Shown here: positions 11,786 to 23,467 of the stretch, piece after piece
Position numbering within the stretch: position 1 is the stretch's first letter
Layout: every line of letters starts with the position of its first letter
Origin: Tetracentron sinense
Lineage: Eukaryota; Streptophyta; Magnoliopsida; Trochodendrales; Trochodendraceae
Reading direction: 5' to 3'
Length of the DNA: 64,000 nucleotides
Assembly (NCBI GenBank): GCA_015143295.1
Contig: CM026568.1
Location: 30,574,441 to 30,638,440 of the forward strand
Position numbers and translations under genes: made by a program
The notes under the pieces: generated by a model
The model's database searches: none
What the model was told of the DNA's origin: nothing
Seen by the model: the letters and a program-made list of their open reading frames with translations, nothing else

Positions 11786-12374
11786 ATCTTCTCTCTGCAA
11801 ATTCCAGAGGTTAGAAAAGGAAAGAAAATAGCGGAATTACAATATTATCTTTCTTAATCTTCCTAATGAGTGGATTATAGTTCTAAAGTTGCGATCTCCA
11901 TCGATGAAATCAAAATAGCTTAAACACTCAAAATTTAAATTAAAAAAAACGAATCTTTTCATATGGAATCGATTTGAGAAGTACGTAAACTGAGACGTTT
12001 ACCGTTTGCCAAAGAAGAAACAGTTCTAATTTTCTTCAAATTTCAGAGATCTTGAGCAGAACAAAGAAGACGGATCAGAAAATCGAAGCAAGGTGGATGG
12101 ATATATATATGTCGCAAAAATGGTAAGAATTTATCAATCAATCCCGAAAAATCAGCTGAAATAGTAACGAAAATTGATAATTTTGTGAAGGAAATCGCTG
12201 CAGAAACGGGAAAAGAGCCGAAAAATCAAAAGGAAAGACTAAAAGTAAAGAAATTCGGAGAAAAGATAACAGCTTAAGAACGATATGAGGTCAAAATAAT
12301 AATCGAGTAAGAATCACATAAAAGAAAAACGAAGAACCAGAGATTTTCGTCCCCAAAACCGCATCTGAACGGAC

Positions 12375-12440
12375 CTTTTCAGTGATTTCCGCTTCTAAAT
12401 TTTGGAGAAGAATCGACCACCTAAATGATCCTTTACTACA
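12375..12440 (-). other. probable non-coding first exon of carbonic anhydrase
   Basis: Lies just downstream of the TATA box on the minus strand. A plausible donor GAAAAG|GTCCGT at 12374/12373 would splice to the acceptor next to the start-codon exon (exon start 11794). Inferred from position and splice signals only. Confidence 0.4.
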
Positions 12441-12466
12441 GACTCCTCCACACTGCAGCGAGCCTG

Positions 12467-12474
12467 TATTTATA
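12467..12474 (-). promoter_or_regulatory. TATA box of carbonic anhydrase
   Basis: TATAAATA on the minus strand, about 0.7 kb upstream of the start codon across a probable 5' UTR intron. Transcription would be expected to start near 12440. Confidence 0.55.
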
Positions 12475-12617
12475 ATTGACACTATTTAACCATGGTTAGT
12501 CCATTATCTTGTACTAACCAGGGTTAAACCCCAAAAATGGAAAATGTTTTTGGAAAATACACATTCCACATTGAATTAAAAAAAACAATAATAGACGGGA
12601 GCTTCTCACCCTTAAAA

Positions 12618-12820
12618 CTCACCACGTGTATCTTTTTAACTCTATGTTAAGATTCGTTAATTCTTAGAAATAATATTTTTAGCCTTATTATTTTTTTAAA
12701 AAATTAAAGTTAAAAATATTAATTACGATAAAAAAGAATATCAGAAATTTTAACTATAGGTTAATAGAGATTAAAAAAGACACGTATTGACATGTGGGTG
12801 CAATTGAACTCGGGTTTAGT
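12618..12820. mobile_element. TIR element of the ACACGTGTCCCTTTTAAC family
   Basis: Left side carries CACGTGTATCTTTTTAACTC and the right side the inverse (GACACGTATTGACATG then GGGTGCAATTGAACTC). The centre is AT-rich. It belongs to a family seen several times in this window (see 16685-16957 and 20715-20945). Limits are approximate. Confidence 0.5.
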
Positions 12821-13275
12821 CCAGTTGCCGTAGCACTGAAGAAAAGTCTTTCCCACGAAGGGCTTAGTCCCGTCAGAGTGGACAAACCTCGCCATCTAGA
12901 ACTAGAGGGGCCGATGTTTGAGACTTTGGTAAAAGCAGTAAGGAATAGGGCTGGCGAATTTGATGGGTCAGTCAACAAAAGTGACGTCGTTGATGGAGGC
13001 TGAGACTCATTGAAGACAAGAGTCTGATCGGTCTGATTTGTGACACTTGGCAACATATCATTCTTATATGTTTCAAAAATAACTAAATAATTACAATTAA
13101 GCAATAATTAATACTAATATGACCTTTTATTTTGGATTTTCTTCCTTTACCAAAAACTTTCCATCTTCTGTGAGACTGAATAAATATAGATCAAAGGTTA
13201 GTTGTCATGTGTAAATCAAAATCGACGGGACTATTAATTGCTCTGATTCTTCCCGGAACACAATATAAGATCGCT
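12821..13275. other. unidentified stretch with a 69-aa open frame
   Basis: A plus frame (12794-13003) runs without a stop, but I recognise no domain, see no splice structure and see no promoter context. I do not call a gene here. Confidence 0.4.
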
Positions 13276-13277
13276 GG

Positions 13278-13555
13278 CCTCGGATTGTCTCTGGTGAAGC
13301 CAGAAATGGCTTCGGGCAACCATAGAATAAGGGACATGTGGCGTTAAAAAAGGAAGAAAGTCATTTTATTTTCTCCTCATGATTTTGACTTCTTCGCACT
13401 TGATATCTCATCCCCTTTATCTCAAGTTCTCAACACCGTATCACCATGTGTTATATAGTGTGTTGAACCCATGATTTTAACTTCTCCACCACTTATCCCC
13501 TATTCTATGGTTACTCGAGACAAGCCCTTTCTGGATTCCCTGGAGACAATCCGAG
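13278..13555. mobile_element. long-TIR MITE, copy 1
   Basis: About 65-bp inverted ends: left CCTCGGATTGTCTCTGG, right inverse CCTCGGATTGTCTCCAGG. Both lead into CCAGAAA, GGGCAACCATAGAATA-type sequence. The same structure recurs at 16073-16366. No clean target duplication. Confidence 0.8.
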
Positions 13556-13559
13556 GTGA

Positions 13560-14655
13560 AGATCTCTATATTAGTCTTGTAAATGGCAGAATAAAATGAA
13601 AAATAACTAAAGTGGTATTTCTAAAGTAAGAGAATATGGGTGAAATTCAGGAACACAATTAGAATTATCTTGAACATTTTATTTAAACTAAAGCAGGGTA
13701 AGAACTTAATTGACTTAAAATCAGTTAAGACAGTAGACTCCTACTAATTAATAATCTATACACAACCTCCCCCATTCAATCAAATTGAAAATAATAAGCC
13801 CAATTGAAAAGCCTACCCTAGTATTTTTTTTATTTTATGAACAAGCCTACCCTAGTATATCTAATATCTTTATGATGCTAGCCTCTAATGGTGGTTTGAC
13901 TCCATTGCTAAGCAAAACAATAAAAAATGGCCATTATTGTAGTTGTAGGTGGTATTACAGAGAGCCTTTCATGCCACAGAACATCATACAAACGCTCCAT
14001 GGGTATATGAAAAAAAAATTACTCCGAAAAAGAAATTCTATTTCACAAGTTGTGATGGGATACACTTTTAAATTGATCTTTAGTGAGTTTTACCTTTTGA
14101 AGAGTCAAAATTGATTAAAATGACGTTTGGTTGGACACTTAAGAGAATAATTTTTCTATAAGCCAAAAAGAAAAAAAAGTCAAAATATTAGCTTTTAAGG
14201 GAAGCTGCCCCCATTTAGCTTTTGTGGGAAGTGCCAAATGTTTTAAAATTTATTTTGAAGAAGTCCTTTCCTTTTCTGAGAAGTTTATCCAACAAGCTCA
14301 TAATGTATTAATATGCGGACGTTGTCAAATATTTTAAATTTTGTGTTTTGATTAGCCCTATTTCATATTAAACCATTAATTAGTAGAGTTGAAAGAAGGA
14401 TTTGGCCTTAATTTAAGAGCATTAGAATTTGTTAACTATCACTCATATACCCCTTGTATGTTAGAACTTTATTGACTGGCTTGCGGTCTGTTTGCTTACC
14501 TGTGTAGAATCAAATAAAGGTTTAAAGACAATAACTTATACGTCTTGAACTCAACTTATCGTCTTCTTTTTTTTCTTTCTATTTTGAGTGACAAGTCCAA
14601 CAGACGGTAGTGTTGATTATCTTTAAGGGGGACTTAAAAGGGAGAGAGAGAGAGG
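13560..14655. other. AT-rich intergenic DNA, nothing recognised
   Basis: No domain-bearing ORF and no clear repeat end. The 109-aa frame at 13785-14114 has no recognisable content. Confidence 0.5.
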
Positions 14656-14665
14656 CTAGGCATCA

Positions 14666-15198
14666 GGTGTCAACGAGCCGAGCTGGGCACTGCTCGAGCT
14701 CAGCTCGTTGGAATTTTACAAAGGCTCAAGCTCGTTGGAATTTTACAGAGGCTCGAGCTTGGCTCGGCTCGTCCACAAATCATTGAGCTCGAGCTTGGCT
14801 CGGCTCGGCTCGATAGTTTTTTTTATAAAAAAAATACATTGATATGCACTAAATTCAATTAAAAAAAATTTAAAGGACTTTTTTCTTTGGGATGTCATGT
14901 GACTCACGTGAAAGCCGGAGTTAAAACTAAAACAAAAATAATCATGCTAAATGTATATTATATAAATTTTACCAAAAAAAAGGTATACTAAATATATAAT
15001 ATAAATTTAATTTTTAAAGGGTATTATTATAAAATTAATCGAGCCGAGTTGAGCCACCTATTGTTCAGGCTCGGCTCGTTTATTTTTCGAGCTTACTTTT
15101 AAGGCTCAGCTCGGCTCAACGAGCCCAAAGTAAAAGCTCATTTTTTTTCGAGTCGAGCCAAACTGGCTCTTGAGCTGGCTCAGCTCATTGACACCCCT
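14666..15198. mobile_element. hAT-like element with GAGCCGAG ends, copy A
   Basis: Starts GGTGTCAACGAGCCGAGCTG, ends with the inverse GAGCTGGCTCAGCTCATTGACACCCCT (read as two parts). Flanked by a perfect 8-bp duplication AGGCATCA (14658-14665 and 15199-15206). The arms are dense in GGCTCGGCTCG repeats around an AT-rich core. No transposase is visible, so it is non-autonomous. Confidence 0.9.
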
Positions 15199-15491
15199 AG
15201 GCATCAACCGTTAATCAGCGCCGTCCACATTGTGCAACAAAACAAAGAACTGAGAGATTTTATACGAGGTCTGAGAGGATAATGAAAGCGAAAGCTGGGT
15301 AAACCAGGGCTTCTACCATGAAGATAAGGATTGGATGCTGGAGATAAATTCATCTCTCAATGTTAAAAGAAGGAAAAAAAAGAAGATAATAGTGTCCTTC
15401 AAATGTACAGTACACCATGCATGCATGCCTTGAATGTAATGAATGTCATATTGAGAATTCGAGATCAGTTGCTCCATCCTCGCTAGCCTAC

Positions 15492-15674
15492 TTTTTTTTT
15501 TAAAGGGAAGGTGTCCTAAAGCCTTTGAGCCAAGGACTAGTCCCTACGGCTATCCACATTGACCCACTCGAAAATTTTCATACGGATATCAAAGGTAAGT
15601 CAAGGTGTGAGAGTTTAACACACGATCACAGAGAGCAAAACCCTGGTGGGTAGCAATCCTACCTACTAAGCCCA
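15492..15674 (-). mobile_element. tRNA-derived SINE (family with 47218-47388)
   Basis: Minus strand begins TTGGGCTTAGTAGGTAGG (A-box-like), has GTGTGTTAAACTC (B-box-like) and ends in an A run (plus T run 15492-15501). It shares GAGCCAAGGACTAGTCCCT and CACACGA with the block at 47218-47388. Confidence 0.65.
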
Positions 15675-15689
15675 ATTAATAGATGAACG

Positions 15690-16070
15690 ATATGTGTGTG
15701 TATATTGTTATACCCGAAGATATGGCTCCAATGTCCATGTAGACTATGTAGACTATAGACTAGAATGTTCTATAGAATGTGAAGTAGAATTCATGGCCGA
15801 CCACAAACACTAAAGTGGTCCGTATCTCATGCGTAGATTCCGGAGATATGGAAGACTTGCATGGGACATATAGTCCACATGGAATGGCCATGATCGGTAT
15901 TGGATGAAAGAGATAAGGTCCTATCCAAAAGCAAGGTTTTGGTGGTGGTGGGGAGGATGTAAATTAAACGGCTCACATCCTTCCATTTGGCAGAGTGATG
16001 GGTTGTTCTGGTTATGGATTTGACTCACGGGTGGGATTCATTGGGAACTTGAATCCGCTGCTAGAGGGTT
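15690..16070. other. no recognisable feature
   Basis: Intergenic sequence with no supportable gene or repeat boundary. Confidence 0.5.
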
Positions 16071-16072
16071 TG

Positions 16073-16366
16073 TTGGGGGCCTCGGAATGTCTCCGAAGCC
16101 AGAAAGGGCTTGTCTCGGGCAACAATAGAATAGGGGAGGGGACTAGTGTCGGTGGAGAAGTCAAAATCATGGGCGCCATGATTTTGACTTCTCCACACTA
16201 TATGACACATGGCGATAAGGTGTTGAGATAAAGGAGAAGAGATATCAAGTGGGGAGAAGTCAAAATCATGGCGAGAAAATGAAATAACTTCTCATTTTTA
16301 ATGTCACATGTCCCTTATTCTATGGTTGCCCGAGAATCCTTTCTGGCTTTGCTAGAGACGATCCGA
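16073..16366. mobile_element. long-TIR MITE, copy 2
   Basis: Inverted ends about 60 bp long starting GGCCTCGGAATGTCTCC and (inverse right) GGCCTCGGATCGTCTC. Both pass into CCAGAAAGG and GGGCAAC. Flanks TTGTTGGG and TTGCTGGG suggest an 8-bp duplication with one change. An inner palindrome around 16155-16195 holds the GAAGTCAAAATCATG motif in opposite orientations. Confidence 0.8.
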
Positions 16367-16684
16367 GGCCTTGCTGGGATGCCACATCAGCTTTTAGGGT
16401 CGACGAATGAAATTTTCTTTTTCTGTTAATTTTTGTTTATAGTTAGAGCTCTTCAACACTATTCCTACTATGGCTCCCACCAAAATAGGGAGGATGAAGA
16501 ATAAAAGTGCACTCCAACAGGCTCAGGTTCCTCCAAGCACCTCACAGGATAGGGCTGGTATTTCAACTCGTAAACAGTGGGAGACGTTTCAACTCTCCAA
16601 AAATTATTAAATGCATGTTTTTAAAAACTCCTTCAAAATCTTTTGAAACTTCAACCACAGTCAATGGCGATTGAACTAATAAGG

Positions 16685-16957
16685 GAGAGCTCAATTGTAT
16701 CCACAGGCCAACATGTGTCCCTTTTAACTTCTACTAACCATAGTTATGATTCACTAACCCTTGAGGTTTAACAATATAATCTTAGTTCTTAGAAAAAAGT
16801 ATTAAAAAATAGTTAACTCTAGTTAAGAATTTTTAACTCTTATGATTTATTTTTTTAAAAGTTGTATTGTTGAACTCCACAGGTTAGAGAAACTTAACCA
16901 TATTTAATAAATGTTAAAAGAGTACGTGTTGGCCGGTGGGTGCGATTGAACTCTCAA
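16685..16957. mobile_element. TIR element of the ACACGTGTCCCTTTTAAC family
   Basis: Left end GAGAGCTCAATTGTATCC then CAGGCCAACATGTGTCCC. The right end inverse is GAGAGTTCAATCGCACCC then CCGGCCAACACGTACTC. AT-rich core with GGTTAAGATTCAC-like pieces. Non-autonomous. Confidence 0.7.
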
Positions 16958-17189
16958 TGGTTGCAATGATGTTAAAATAAAATGAAATTAAAAAAATGAG
17001 TATTTAATAGAAATATGAAAGAAATAGAGAGTAGTATTGGAGTTGCAAGGACAAAAAGTGACTCCCTATTTTAAGAAAGTCGGAAATTTAGAGAAAAAAA
17101 TAGAGAATTGTTAAAAATAGTGTTGGAGATGCTCTTAGTACAACAATGTGCATTGAAGATTGTCACTTTGTAGTACGAATTTGAGATAT

Positions 17190-17431
17190 TGAATCCGATT
17201 ATAATTGGATTGAATTTGATCTTTAGCAATTTGATTCGATTAAAATTTAATTCAATTATTTTTAAGAATATTAATATTAATTCGATTCAGATCTTGAATA
17301 TATAACTGAATTTGAATTCGATAATTTAGAATCCGATGGATCTTGGATCAGATTTGAATATGTGTGATTTTTAATTAGGTCGGATTCAAATTTTAGCAGA
17401 TTCGGCCCGAATCCGACCCGTTGACAGTCCT
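17190..17431. mobile_element. decayed relative of the GATCCGAATCC-type MITE
   Basis: Shares AATCCGAT/ATCGGATT motifs, an AT-rich core and the terminal GTTGACAGTCCTA with the element at 9933-10436. The left end cannot be placed exactly. Confidence 0.5.
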
Positions 17432-17440
17432 ACTTGGTAG

Positions 17441-17941
17441 TAGGGGTGTTAACGAGCCGAGTTGGGCATTGCTCGGGCTCGGCTCGTTGGATTTTTGATG
17501 TTGTTCAGGCTCGGCTTGAGCTCGAAAAGGTCAGCTCGGGCTTGGCTCATCTAAAATCATCGAGCTCGAGCCGGTTCCTTAAGCTCTAATTTAAAAAAAA
17601 TATAGTGGAGACGTTCTTCTAACAATTAAGGGATTAAATGGTGGGATACAAAGAGAAGTGAAAGATAAAATAGTGCTTTCACTAACCTGATGGACATTTC
17701 ATGTTCTTAATTTAAAAAACTTATTTCATTTTCTTATACTTTTTAATGTAAAACTAAATATTGATAGGGTTATAACTGTACATGGGTATTCATTGAATTA
17801 GTCGAGCTTAGCTACCTCTTACTCAAACTTGGCTCGTTATCTAAACGAGCTCACTCACTCGGCTCGACTCGACTAGATGAGCTTTTTAATCTTGCCCAAG
17901 CTTGGCTTGTTTCGAGCTTGCTCGACTCATTGACAGTCGTA
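17441..17941. mobile_element. hAT-like element with GAGCCGAG ends, copy B
   Basis: Starts TAGGGGTGTTAACGAGCCGA and ends GACTCATTGACAGTCGTA. Flanks CTTGGTAG and TTTGATAG match at 6 of 8 positions, as expected for an older 8-bp duplication. Its core is homologous, in opposite orientation, to that of 23468-23991. Confidence 0.8.
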
Positions 17942-17949
17942 TTTGATAG

Positions 17950-19215
17950 TGCCTAACTCACTAACAAAGCTATGAATTTAAGTCAGTCCCTTCGGTTTGG
18001 GTCCAGATCTAAGTATCCTAACTTTGGTTACCTAAACCCAAACACATTGAATATTCATATTCCCTACGCATGGTACATGTTATCTGTATGGCATAGGCAA
18101 ATACATGTCTTCTTTGTTTTGGTTAACACATAATCACCTCAAGGAGTTACTGTAGGCAAATACATGCCCTCCAGCTTTCTTTTTTAGCCTTTTTTTCAGT
18201 CCTCGAGATTAACGGATTGTTTGGCGACTCGTATGAGTTTACTCGTGAACATAATAACATAGTTTTCAAATTTTTTAAAATAAAATTTTGATTAATACGT
18301 TACCTTTTCATCCAATGTCGAGACTTTTTAATAAAACGCAACTTTGTCAAAAAGTTATGAATTTTGAGAGTTTAAAATGAATTATAAATGACCTTGTAAA
18401 AAATCTCAAAAAAATATTTAATGTATTAAATATATTTATTTATAAAGAACAATCTTATTTTATATTTTTTTTTCATGTCTTGTATAATATTTTTTAAAAT
18501 TTTATTATTTCATTTTGAAATTTTCTAAACAAATAATTTTCATACTCCAACTTGGTAACTATGCTCATAAATAGATTTTCTTACTCACTGGATAGCTCAT
18601 GTATTGGCTTTGTACGATTTCTCATGGAGTAAAAGACAACGAAAATAATAAGATAGCATCTCGATCAAGCTGAACAAAAATCAAGAGAATTCCAGTAGAT
18701 GTTGATTTATTTTGTTTGTGTACTTGTGAAATAATTTATAACAGTAACCAACCATTCCTCTAATTTGCGCATATTCGGATTTCTTCGGTTGTACTTGCAT
18801 TTCAATAATATCTCATTCTAATTTGAAAAAGGAAAAAGAATAAAGAAAGAGAAGCACTGATTTAAAGCTAACCTGCTTTCGTCACAAAGACCGATACTGG
18901 AATCATCATCCATTCTCTAACAGAGGATGCTTTTCTATGAGAACCTTCTCAAAAAGAAACTGCAATAACGGATTTTTCCTCATTGGAACTCCTTGTCCAT
19001 CCGAGAGGGAAGAGAGAATTGTCCATCCGAGAGAGAAGAGAGGAAAGAGAGTTCATATGTTGGGGGTGGAGGCCTGTGGAATTAGATTTGGTCAAGCAAG
19101 CTAAGAATGTTGACATCTATGTGTCATCTTTCCAACATTTTTTTTAAAATAAAATATGAGGAGGAATGCTAACCATACTCGCATGATTCAAAATATATTC
19201 CCACTCCCAACGGTG
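17950..19215. other. intergenic, nothing recognised
   Basis: No supportable coding region. The stretch at 18205-18600 is strongly AT-rich and might be a decayed transposon, but I could not define ends. Confidence 0.45.
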
Positions 19216-19226
19216 AAGTGACTCAT

Positions 19227-19436
19227 TTTAAACAATGGGGTCGGTTTGTTGGCTAAGACCACGCCTTAGGAAGCGGAAGTCTTGAGTTCGATTCCCTTAA
19301 TCCCTTCCCCCCTGTTGGCCACCCTCAGGGAGTTATCCCTACTTACCTGGTGCTTGTGGTTGGGGGGTTTGCACGTGCCCAGGTGATTAGTCGGGTGCTC
19401 TAAAAGGCCCGGACACCCTCGCCTCCAAAAAAAAAA
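19227..19436 (+). mobile_element. full-length tRNA-derived SINE
   Basis: A tRNA-like head with the B box GAGTTCGATTCCC is followed by a body ending GTGCTCTAAAAGGCCCGG and an A tail (19426-19436). Flanked by the direct duplication AGTGACTCAT (19217-19226 and 19437-19446). Length about 210 bp. A 5'-truncated member of the same family lies at 52247-52369 on the other strand. Confidence 0.9.
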
Positions 19437-19509
19437 AGTGACTCATGTTGCTTCTTTAACCGTTGCTTCTGCAACCAAAGTTTGGAACAAGACCAGTATC
19501 GGTAGGAAT

Positions 19510-20063
19510 TAGGGATGTATCAAGCTGAGATCGAGTAGTAGGATGTTCAAGCTTGTTTATTAAGTAAACGAGTTTGAAAATCAAGCTTGAGCTTGACATG
19601 TTTATTAAATAAACAAGCTCTAACTTTTACACATAAGCTCAAGCTGAGCTCGAGCATTTTGCGAGCAGCTTGATTCATTAGATATAACTATTTATTAGGT
19701 TTAAATTTTACTTTATTATTTTCGTATAGGTAAAAAATTACAATGTTACCTAAAATTTTAGGACAAGTTTATAATTATATAAAAGATATTCTTATTATAT
19801 AAAACACATTATGAATTATTAATCTTTGCTTTATACAATAAATATACTTAATTTTATAATTTAAATAAAGTATATTTAGATATTTTAGTAGGTTAATTAT
19901 ATATATAATTGAGCCGAGCTTTTAACAAGTCGAGTAGGGTGTTTATTCAGACTTATCTCGTTAACTAAATGAGCTCAAAAATCAAGCTTGAGCTTGACTT
20001 GTTTACAAAATAAACAAACGAGCTCAAACTTTTAAGCAGTCGAGTTGTTCACGAGCACATTTG
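19510..20063. mobile_element. hAT-like element with GAGCCGAG/CAAGCTTGAGCTTG motifs, copy C
   Basis: Starts TAGGGATGTATCAAGCTGAG. Arms hold AAACAAGCTC and CAAGCTTGAGCTTGAC in both orientations around an AT-rich core. The right end is obscured by a long T run (about 20065-20080), so the end is approximate. Confidence 0.6.
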
Positions 20064-20084
20064 TTTTTTTTTTTTTTTTATTGA

Positions 20085-20680
20085 ACGAGCACACTCTGAA
20101 ATTTACCATTGCAATCCTTTGATACTTGTAATTCACCAAAAACATCTGATTTTACCTTCTGGTTTTGCCAAGAAACCATCTTCTGTTCAGTATACCCAAT
20201 CTCTCCTCCATTGATCATTTAGATTTAGTGGCTGTTGTTAGATCCAAGCACATCCAAATTATAAATACGTGCATAACACTGTAATTTCCATGTATCCAGT
20301 ACTATTATTATTATTATTATTATTATTATTTTGGTAGAAATGTTATCCATTATTTATTATTTACAATGGCTTGCATAAATTATTGAGATTTTGTAAGACA
20401 CCAACACTACCATGCACTCACCCTAAAAATAGTAATGAGGCAAAAACTACCCGTTTGTCTTGTTTTCATTTAAAAAGCGAGTGTAACTAGCACTCCCCTT
20501 GTGATCTTTTATATGTAACTGTACATCCCCTAATTTGTTAGCATTATTGGTTCTTTGTAGTACTCGGTTACAAAGATTATTCTTGCCAAATTCTACTTTT
20601 ATGTAAACGGGTGAATTTCATGGGTTTGGGGATTTTAGTTTTTTGTCAACTTTTTTATAAAAAAAATTGGCTTCAATCTA
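20085..20680. other. intergenic, nothing recognised
   Basis: Contains a short (TTA)n run near 20305-20332. No gene supported. Confidence 0.5.
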
Positions 20681-20714
20681 AGGTTTGGATCACAATCAAT
20701 TGTGATTTTGAATT

Positions 20715-20945
20715 CAGGAAAGTTCAATCACACCCATTGTCAACATGTGTCCCTTTAAACACCCATTAAATGTGGTTAAGATTCACTAATTCTTAAGATT
20801 CAATGATCTAACTTTGGTTTTTTTTTTAAAATAAACTTTTTTTTTTTTAATCTGAAGTACTAAAACTTGTTAACCAAAGTTAAAAAGGCAATTAAAAGGG
20901 CTCTGTAAGTGCGATTGAACGTTTGCAAGTTCAATCGCAATTGGC
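20715..20945. mobile_element. TIR element of the ACACGTGTCCCTTTTAAC family
   Basis: Left arm GTTCAATCACACCCATTG then CAACATGTGTCCC. The right arm inverse is GTTCAATCGCACTTACAG. Core contains GGTTAAGATTCACTAA and poly-T. Limits approximate. Confidence 0.6.
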
Positions 20946-20985
20946 CAGGATCCAGATTCTCAATCTAAGGGTTAATGCTGCCTAA

Positions 20986-21160
20986 CTAAGGTTAATTGGA
21001 TAAATGTTGTGTATTTTTTTAAATGCATGAAATCCAATTGGGCATTTACATGAGGGGTCTGATTCAATAAAAATAAGGTTAATTGGACAAATGTTGTGTA
21101 TTTTTTTAAATGCATGAAATCCAGTTGGGCATTTACATGAGGAGTCTGATTCAATAAAAA
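20986..21160. repeat. two tandem copies of a roughly 91-bp unit
   Basis: Each unit runs from AAGGTTAATTGGA through AAATGTTGTGTA, GCATGAAATCCA and GGGCATTTACATGAGG to CAATAAAAA. The copies differ at only a few bases, so the duplication looks recent. The minus-strand 60-aa frame here is only a translation of it. Confidence 0.9.
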
Positions 21161-21169
21161 GAAATCAAC

Positions 21170-21720
21170 ACAAATGTGATAGTTATGAACTATGTGGTCA
21201 TCTTCTCGTCATCCTTCCCACATTTAGTTGGCCCTTATCCTCCTTATAGGAAAAGGACATTATAGTTCCAAGGTTTACTTATAAGGACAAATACAGGGTG
21301 ACTAAGATATCTTATTATTAGGTATTTGAGAGCAAATATAGCTTACAGTGGCACCCCACCATAGATGATGTATCTCTTGCAAGATATGATGTACATGACT
21401 CCATCACCCTCCGATTCACAATCGCAAGTCAAACCTATGACCATATGCAACAAAATAGTATACATGGATATTGTTTCTTATGCCAGTGGAACCTAATATT
21501 ACAATAAGATTGCTTGAACCACTATTAACATCTTCATATAAAGAAGGAATGGCCTTGGCTGTTGAAAGGCTGTCCATTAGGCTGTTTATGTGATATGATG
21601 GTATTCAAAACCTCAAAAACTTGACACAAATGACAAATCAACCTGAATGTAAATAGATTTAAGGGCAACTTACTTGCAGCTGCCCCATTTGTAAGTTGTG
21701 GACATACAACTGCATATAAA
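21170..21720. other. intergenic, nothing recognised
   Basis: No supportable gene, RNA or repeat structure. Confidence 0.5.
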
Positions 21721-21727
21721 TTTGGGG

Positions 21728-21930
21728 GATGTTAGCCTTAGACGCTGGCTTCCTTAGATGTTTGCTCTATTCAACATGAATATTTTTGTTTTTGTTTTTG
21801 TTTTCAGGTTAAAGTAACAATTTTATTTATAAATCTTTCTTTTACTTAAATTTAGCAAGCTGAAAAATAATTGGAAAAAAAATAATACACATGTCGAATA
21901 GAGTCAGCATCTAACGCTAGCATAGTCCTA
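21728..21930. mobile_element. MITE-like inverted repeat
   Basis: Left arm GTTAGCCTTAGACGCTGG ... CTCTATTCAACATG. The right arm inverse is GCTAGCGTTAGATGCTGA ... CTCTATTCGACATG. AT-rich centre. Ends and target duplication unresolved. Confidence 0.6.
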
Positions 21931-21993
21931 TACATTTTTTTTTAATGATTTGCAATTACTTGCTTTGAACTATTTGTCACTGATTAAGCAAAA

Positions 21994-22162
21994 GGGAAAT
22001 GCTATTGAGACTGCAAAAGGGCCGAGACCTCCAGGACCGAGCATGTATACACGGGATTGCAGGTGGGGCCTACCATGTGAACGTGGGCCCCACCTGAAAT
22101 CCCGTGCATGCATGCACGGTCCTGGAGGTCTCGGCCCTTCTACGGTCTCAGTAGCAAAGTCC
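21994..22162. mobile_element. palindromic Mutator-like MITE
   Basis: A 169-bp element that folds almost completely on itself. Ends GGGAAATGCTATTGAGAC and (inverse) GGACTTTGCTACTGAGAC lead into a shared GGGCCGAGACCTCCAGGACC arm. Perfect 9-bp duplication TAAGCAAAA (21985-21993 and 22163-22171), the size typical of Mutator-like elements. The 71-aa frame across it is an artefact of the palindrome. Confidence 0.9.
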
Positions 22163-22179
22163 TAAGCAAAAATGACCTC

Positions 22180-23455
22180 CAGCTTCCCTACTTATAAGTT
22201 AAGGAATTTTTGATGTCTACTTTCTTCTTTTTTCTTTTAGGTAAAGTCAATCTTCCCAAAAACAATGAGGGTGGACGTGACGATTGTTATATTCCGGAGA
22301 TCAAATGTTTGTGTAACCCAAACACTTTGAGAAGATCGTCAGGAAGGTGAAGATAAATTTCAATCCTAGTGGCAGCGGTCACGCATAGATCAAGATCGAA
22401 ACCCATATGTTCGTTTCTTCTTTTATTTGATAATCTTGTTTATCATTTTTCAGAACTCCGGAACCAACATAACCTTGGTCAATGACTTCACCGTCACTGA
22501 CGACCACAATAAAAATTTCCCCATCTTCAACCTTAACCCTATGTTTGGTTGCTGAGAAAATAGGTGAAAATATGGAAAAGCATTTTTTTTTTCAGATTTC
22601 TAATATAATTTTTAGTCATGTTTTCTAAAATTTTCTTACATAGGGTAAACGTATTAGAGAAAAAACTTCCCTTCACTATAATATAGTTAAATCCAATTAG
22701 GGTTAGTTCTTTTTCATAGATAAGCAAAATGTTGAGACTTATTGTAAGGTTTTGCAAGTGGTCATTTGGCAATATCTGTAATTTTTTGTGTAAATTTACA
22801 GAATTTACTTGTAGTGTTAAGCTTTATTAATCCATTGTCAATGGTTTCAAACGAACCAAAACTCATGTTAATGATGTATAAAGAGAGAAAGAGATGGTCA
22901 TTAACTTGTGGGAAAAAGGACAGATGGTCTTTGGAGTATCTCCGGTAGATGAAATAATGTTTACTATCTTACAATTTAAATTATGTAGGAGCCTTGTGTC
23001 ATTTTTTATTGGTGTCTCTTCCTAACAAAGAGAAGTGGGGAAGAAATAATTTAGGAGAGCCTTGTGTCTTTTTTACTTGGTGTCTTTTCCTAACAAAAAT
23101 TACTACATGCATTAGAATTGATCAGATTAAGTTTTAGGAAAAGAACAAGACCTTATAAGAAACTCGATAATACCTTATTCACGTCTAAGCATATGAATCA
23201 TCATAGCCTATGATAGTGTGTGTTATGTTTAAACCTTATCAAAGGAAAAATAAAAGGGATTAAACCAGACAAAGCTTGTTATACTAGATTAAAACCAAAT
23301 CCTTACTTACATAAGTAAATGTACAATGTTTATTTTGTGGTGGACAAAAGAAGTGTACAAAAGAGTTTTGAGGAGATCTCAATTCTACCATGTAGAACAA
23401 TTATTCTTTTGATCAGGGTTGTTCTATATATAATGGTTCACTTTCATGACATATG
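22180..23455. other. intergenic, nothing firmly recognised
   Basis: A GTTTGGTTGCTGAGAA motif near 22540 resembles a hAT MITE end, but no partner end was found. Short frames (22539-22772, 22766-22948) show no domain. Confidence 0.45.
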
Positions 23456-23467
23456 GTGGATATGAAT

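Noticed and set aside
12794-13003. Possible 69-aa gene fragment
   Set aside because: No recognisable family and no splice or promoter context; it overlaps the edge of a TIR element.
21950-22165. 71-aa frame with Pro/Gly/Arg-rich content
   Set aside because: It is the read-through of a palindromic MITE.
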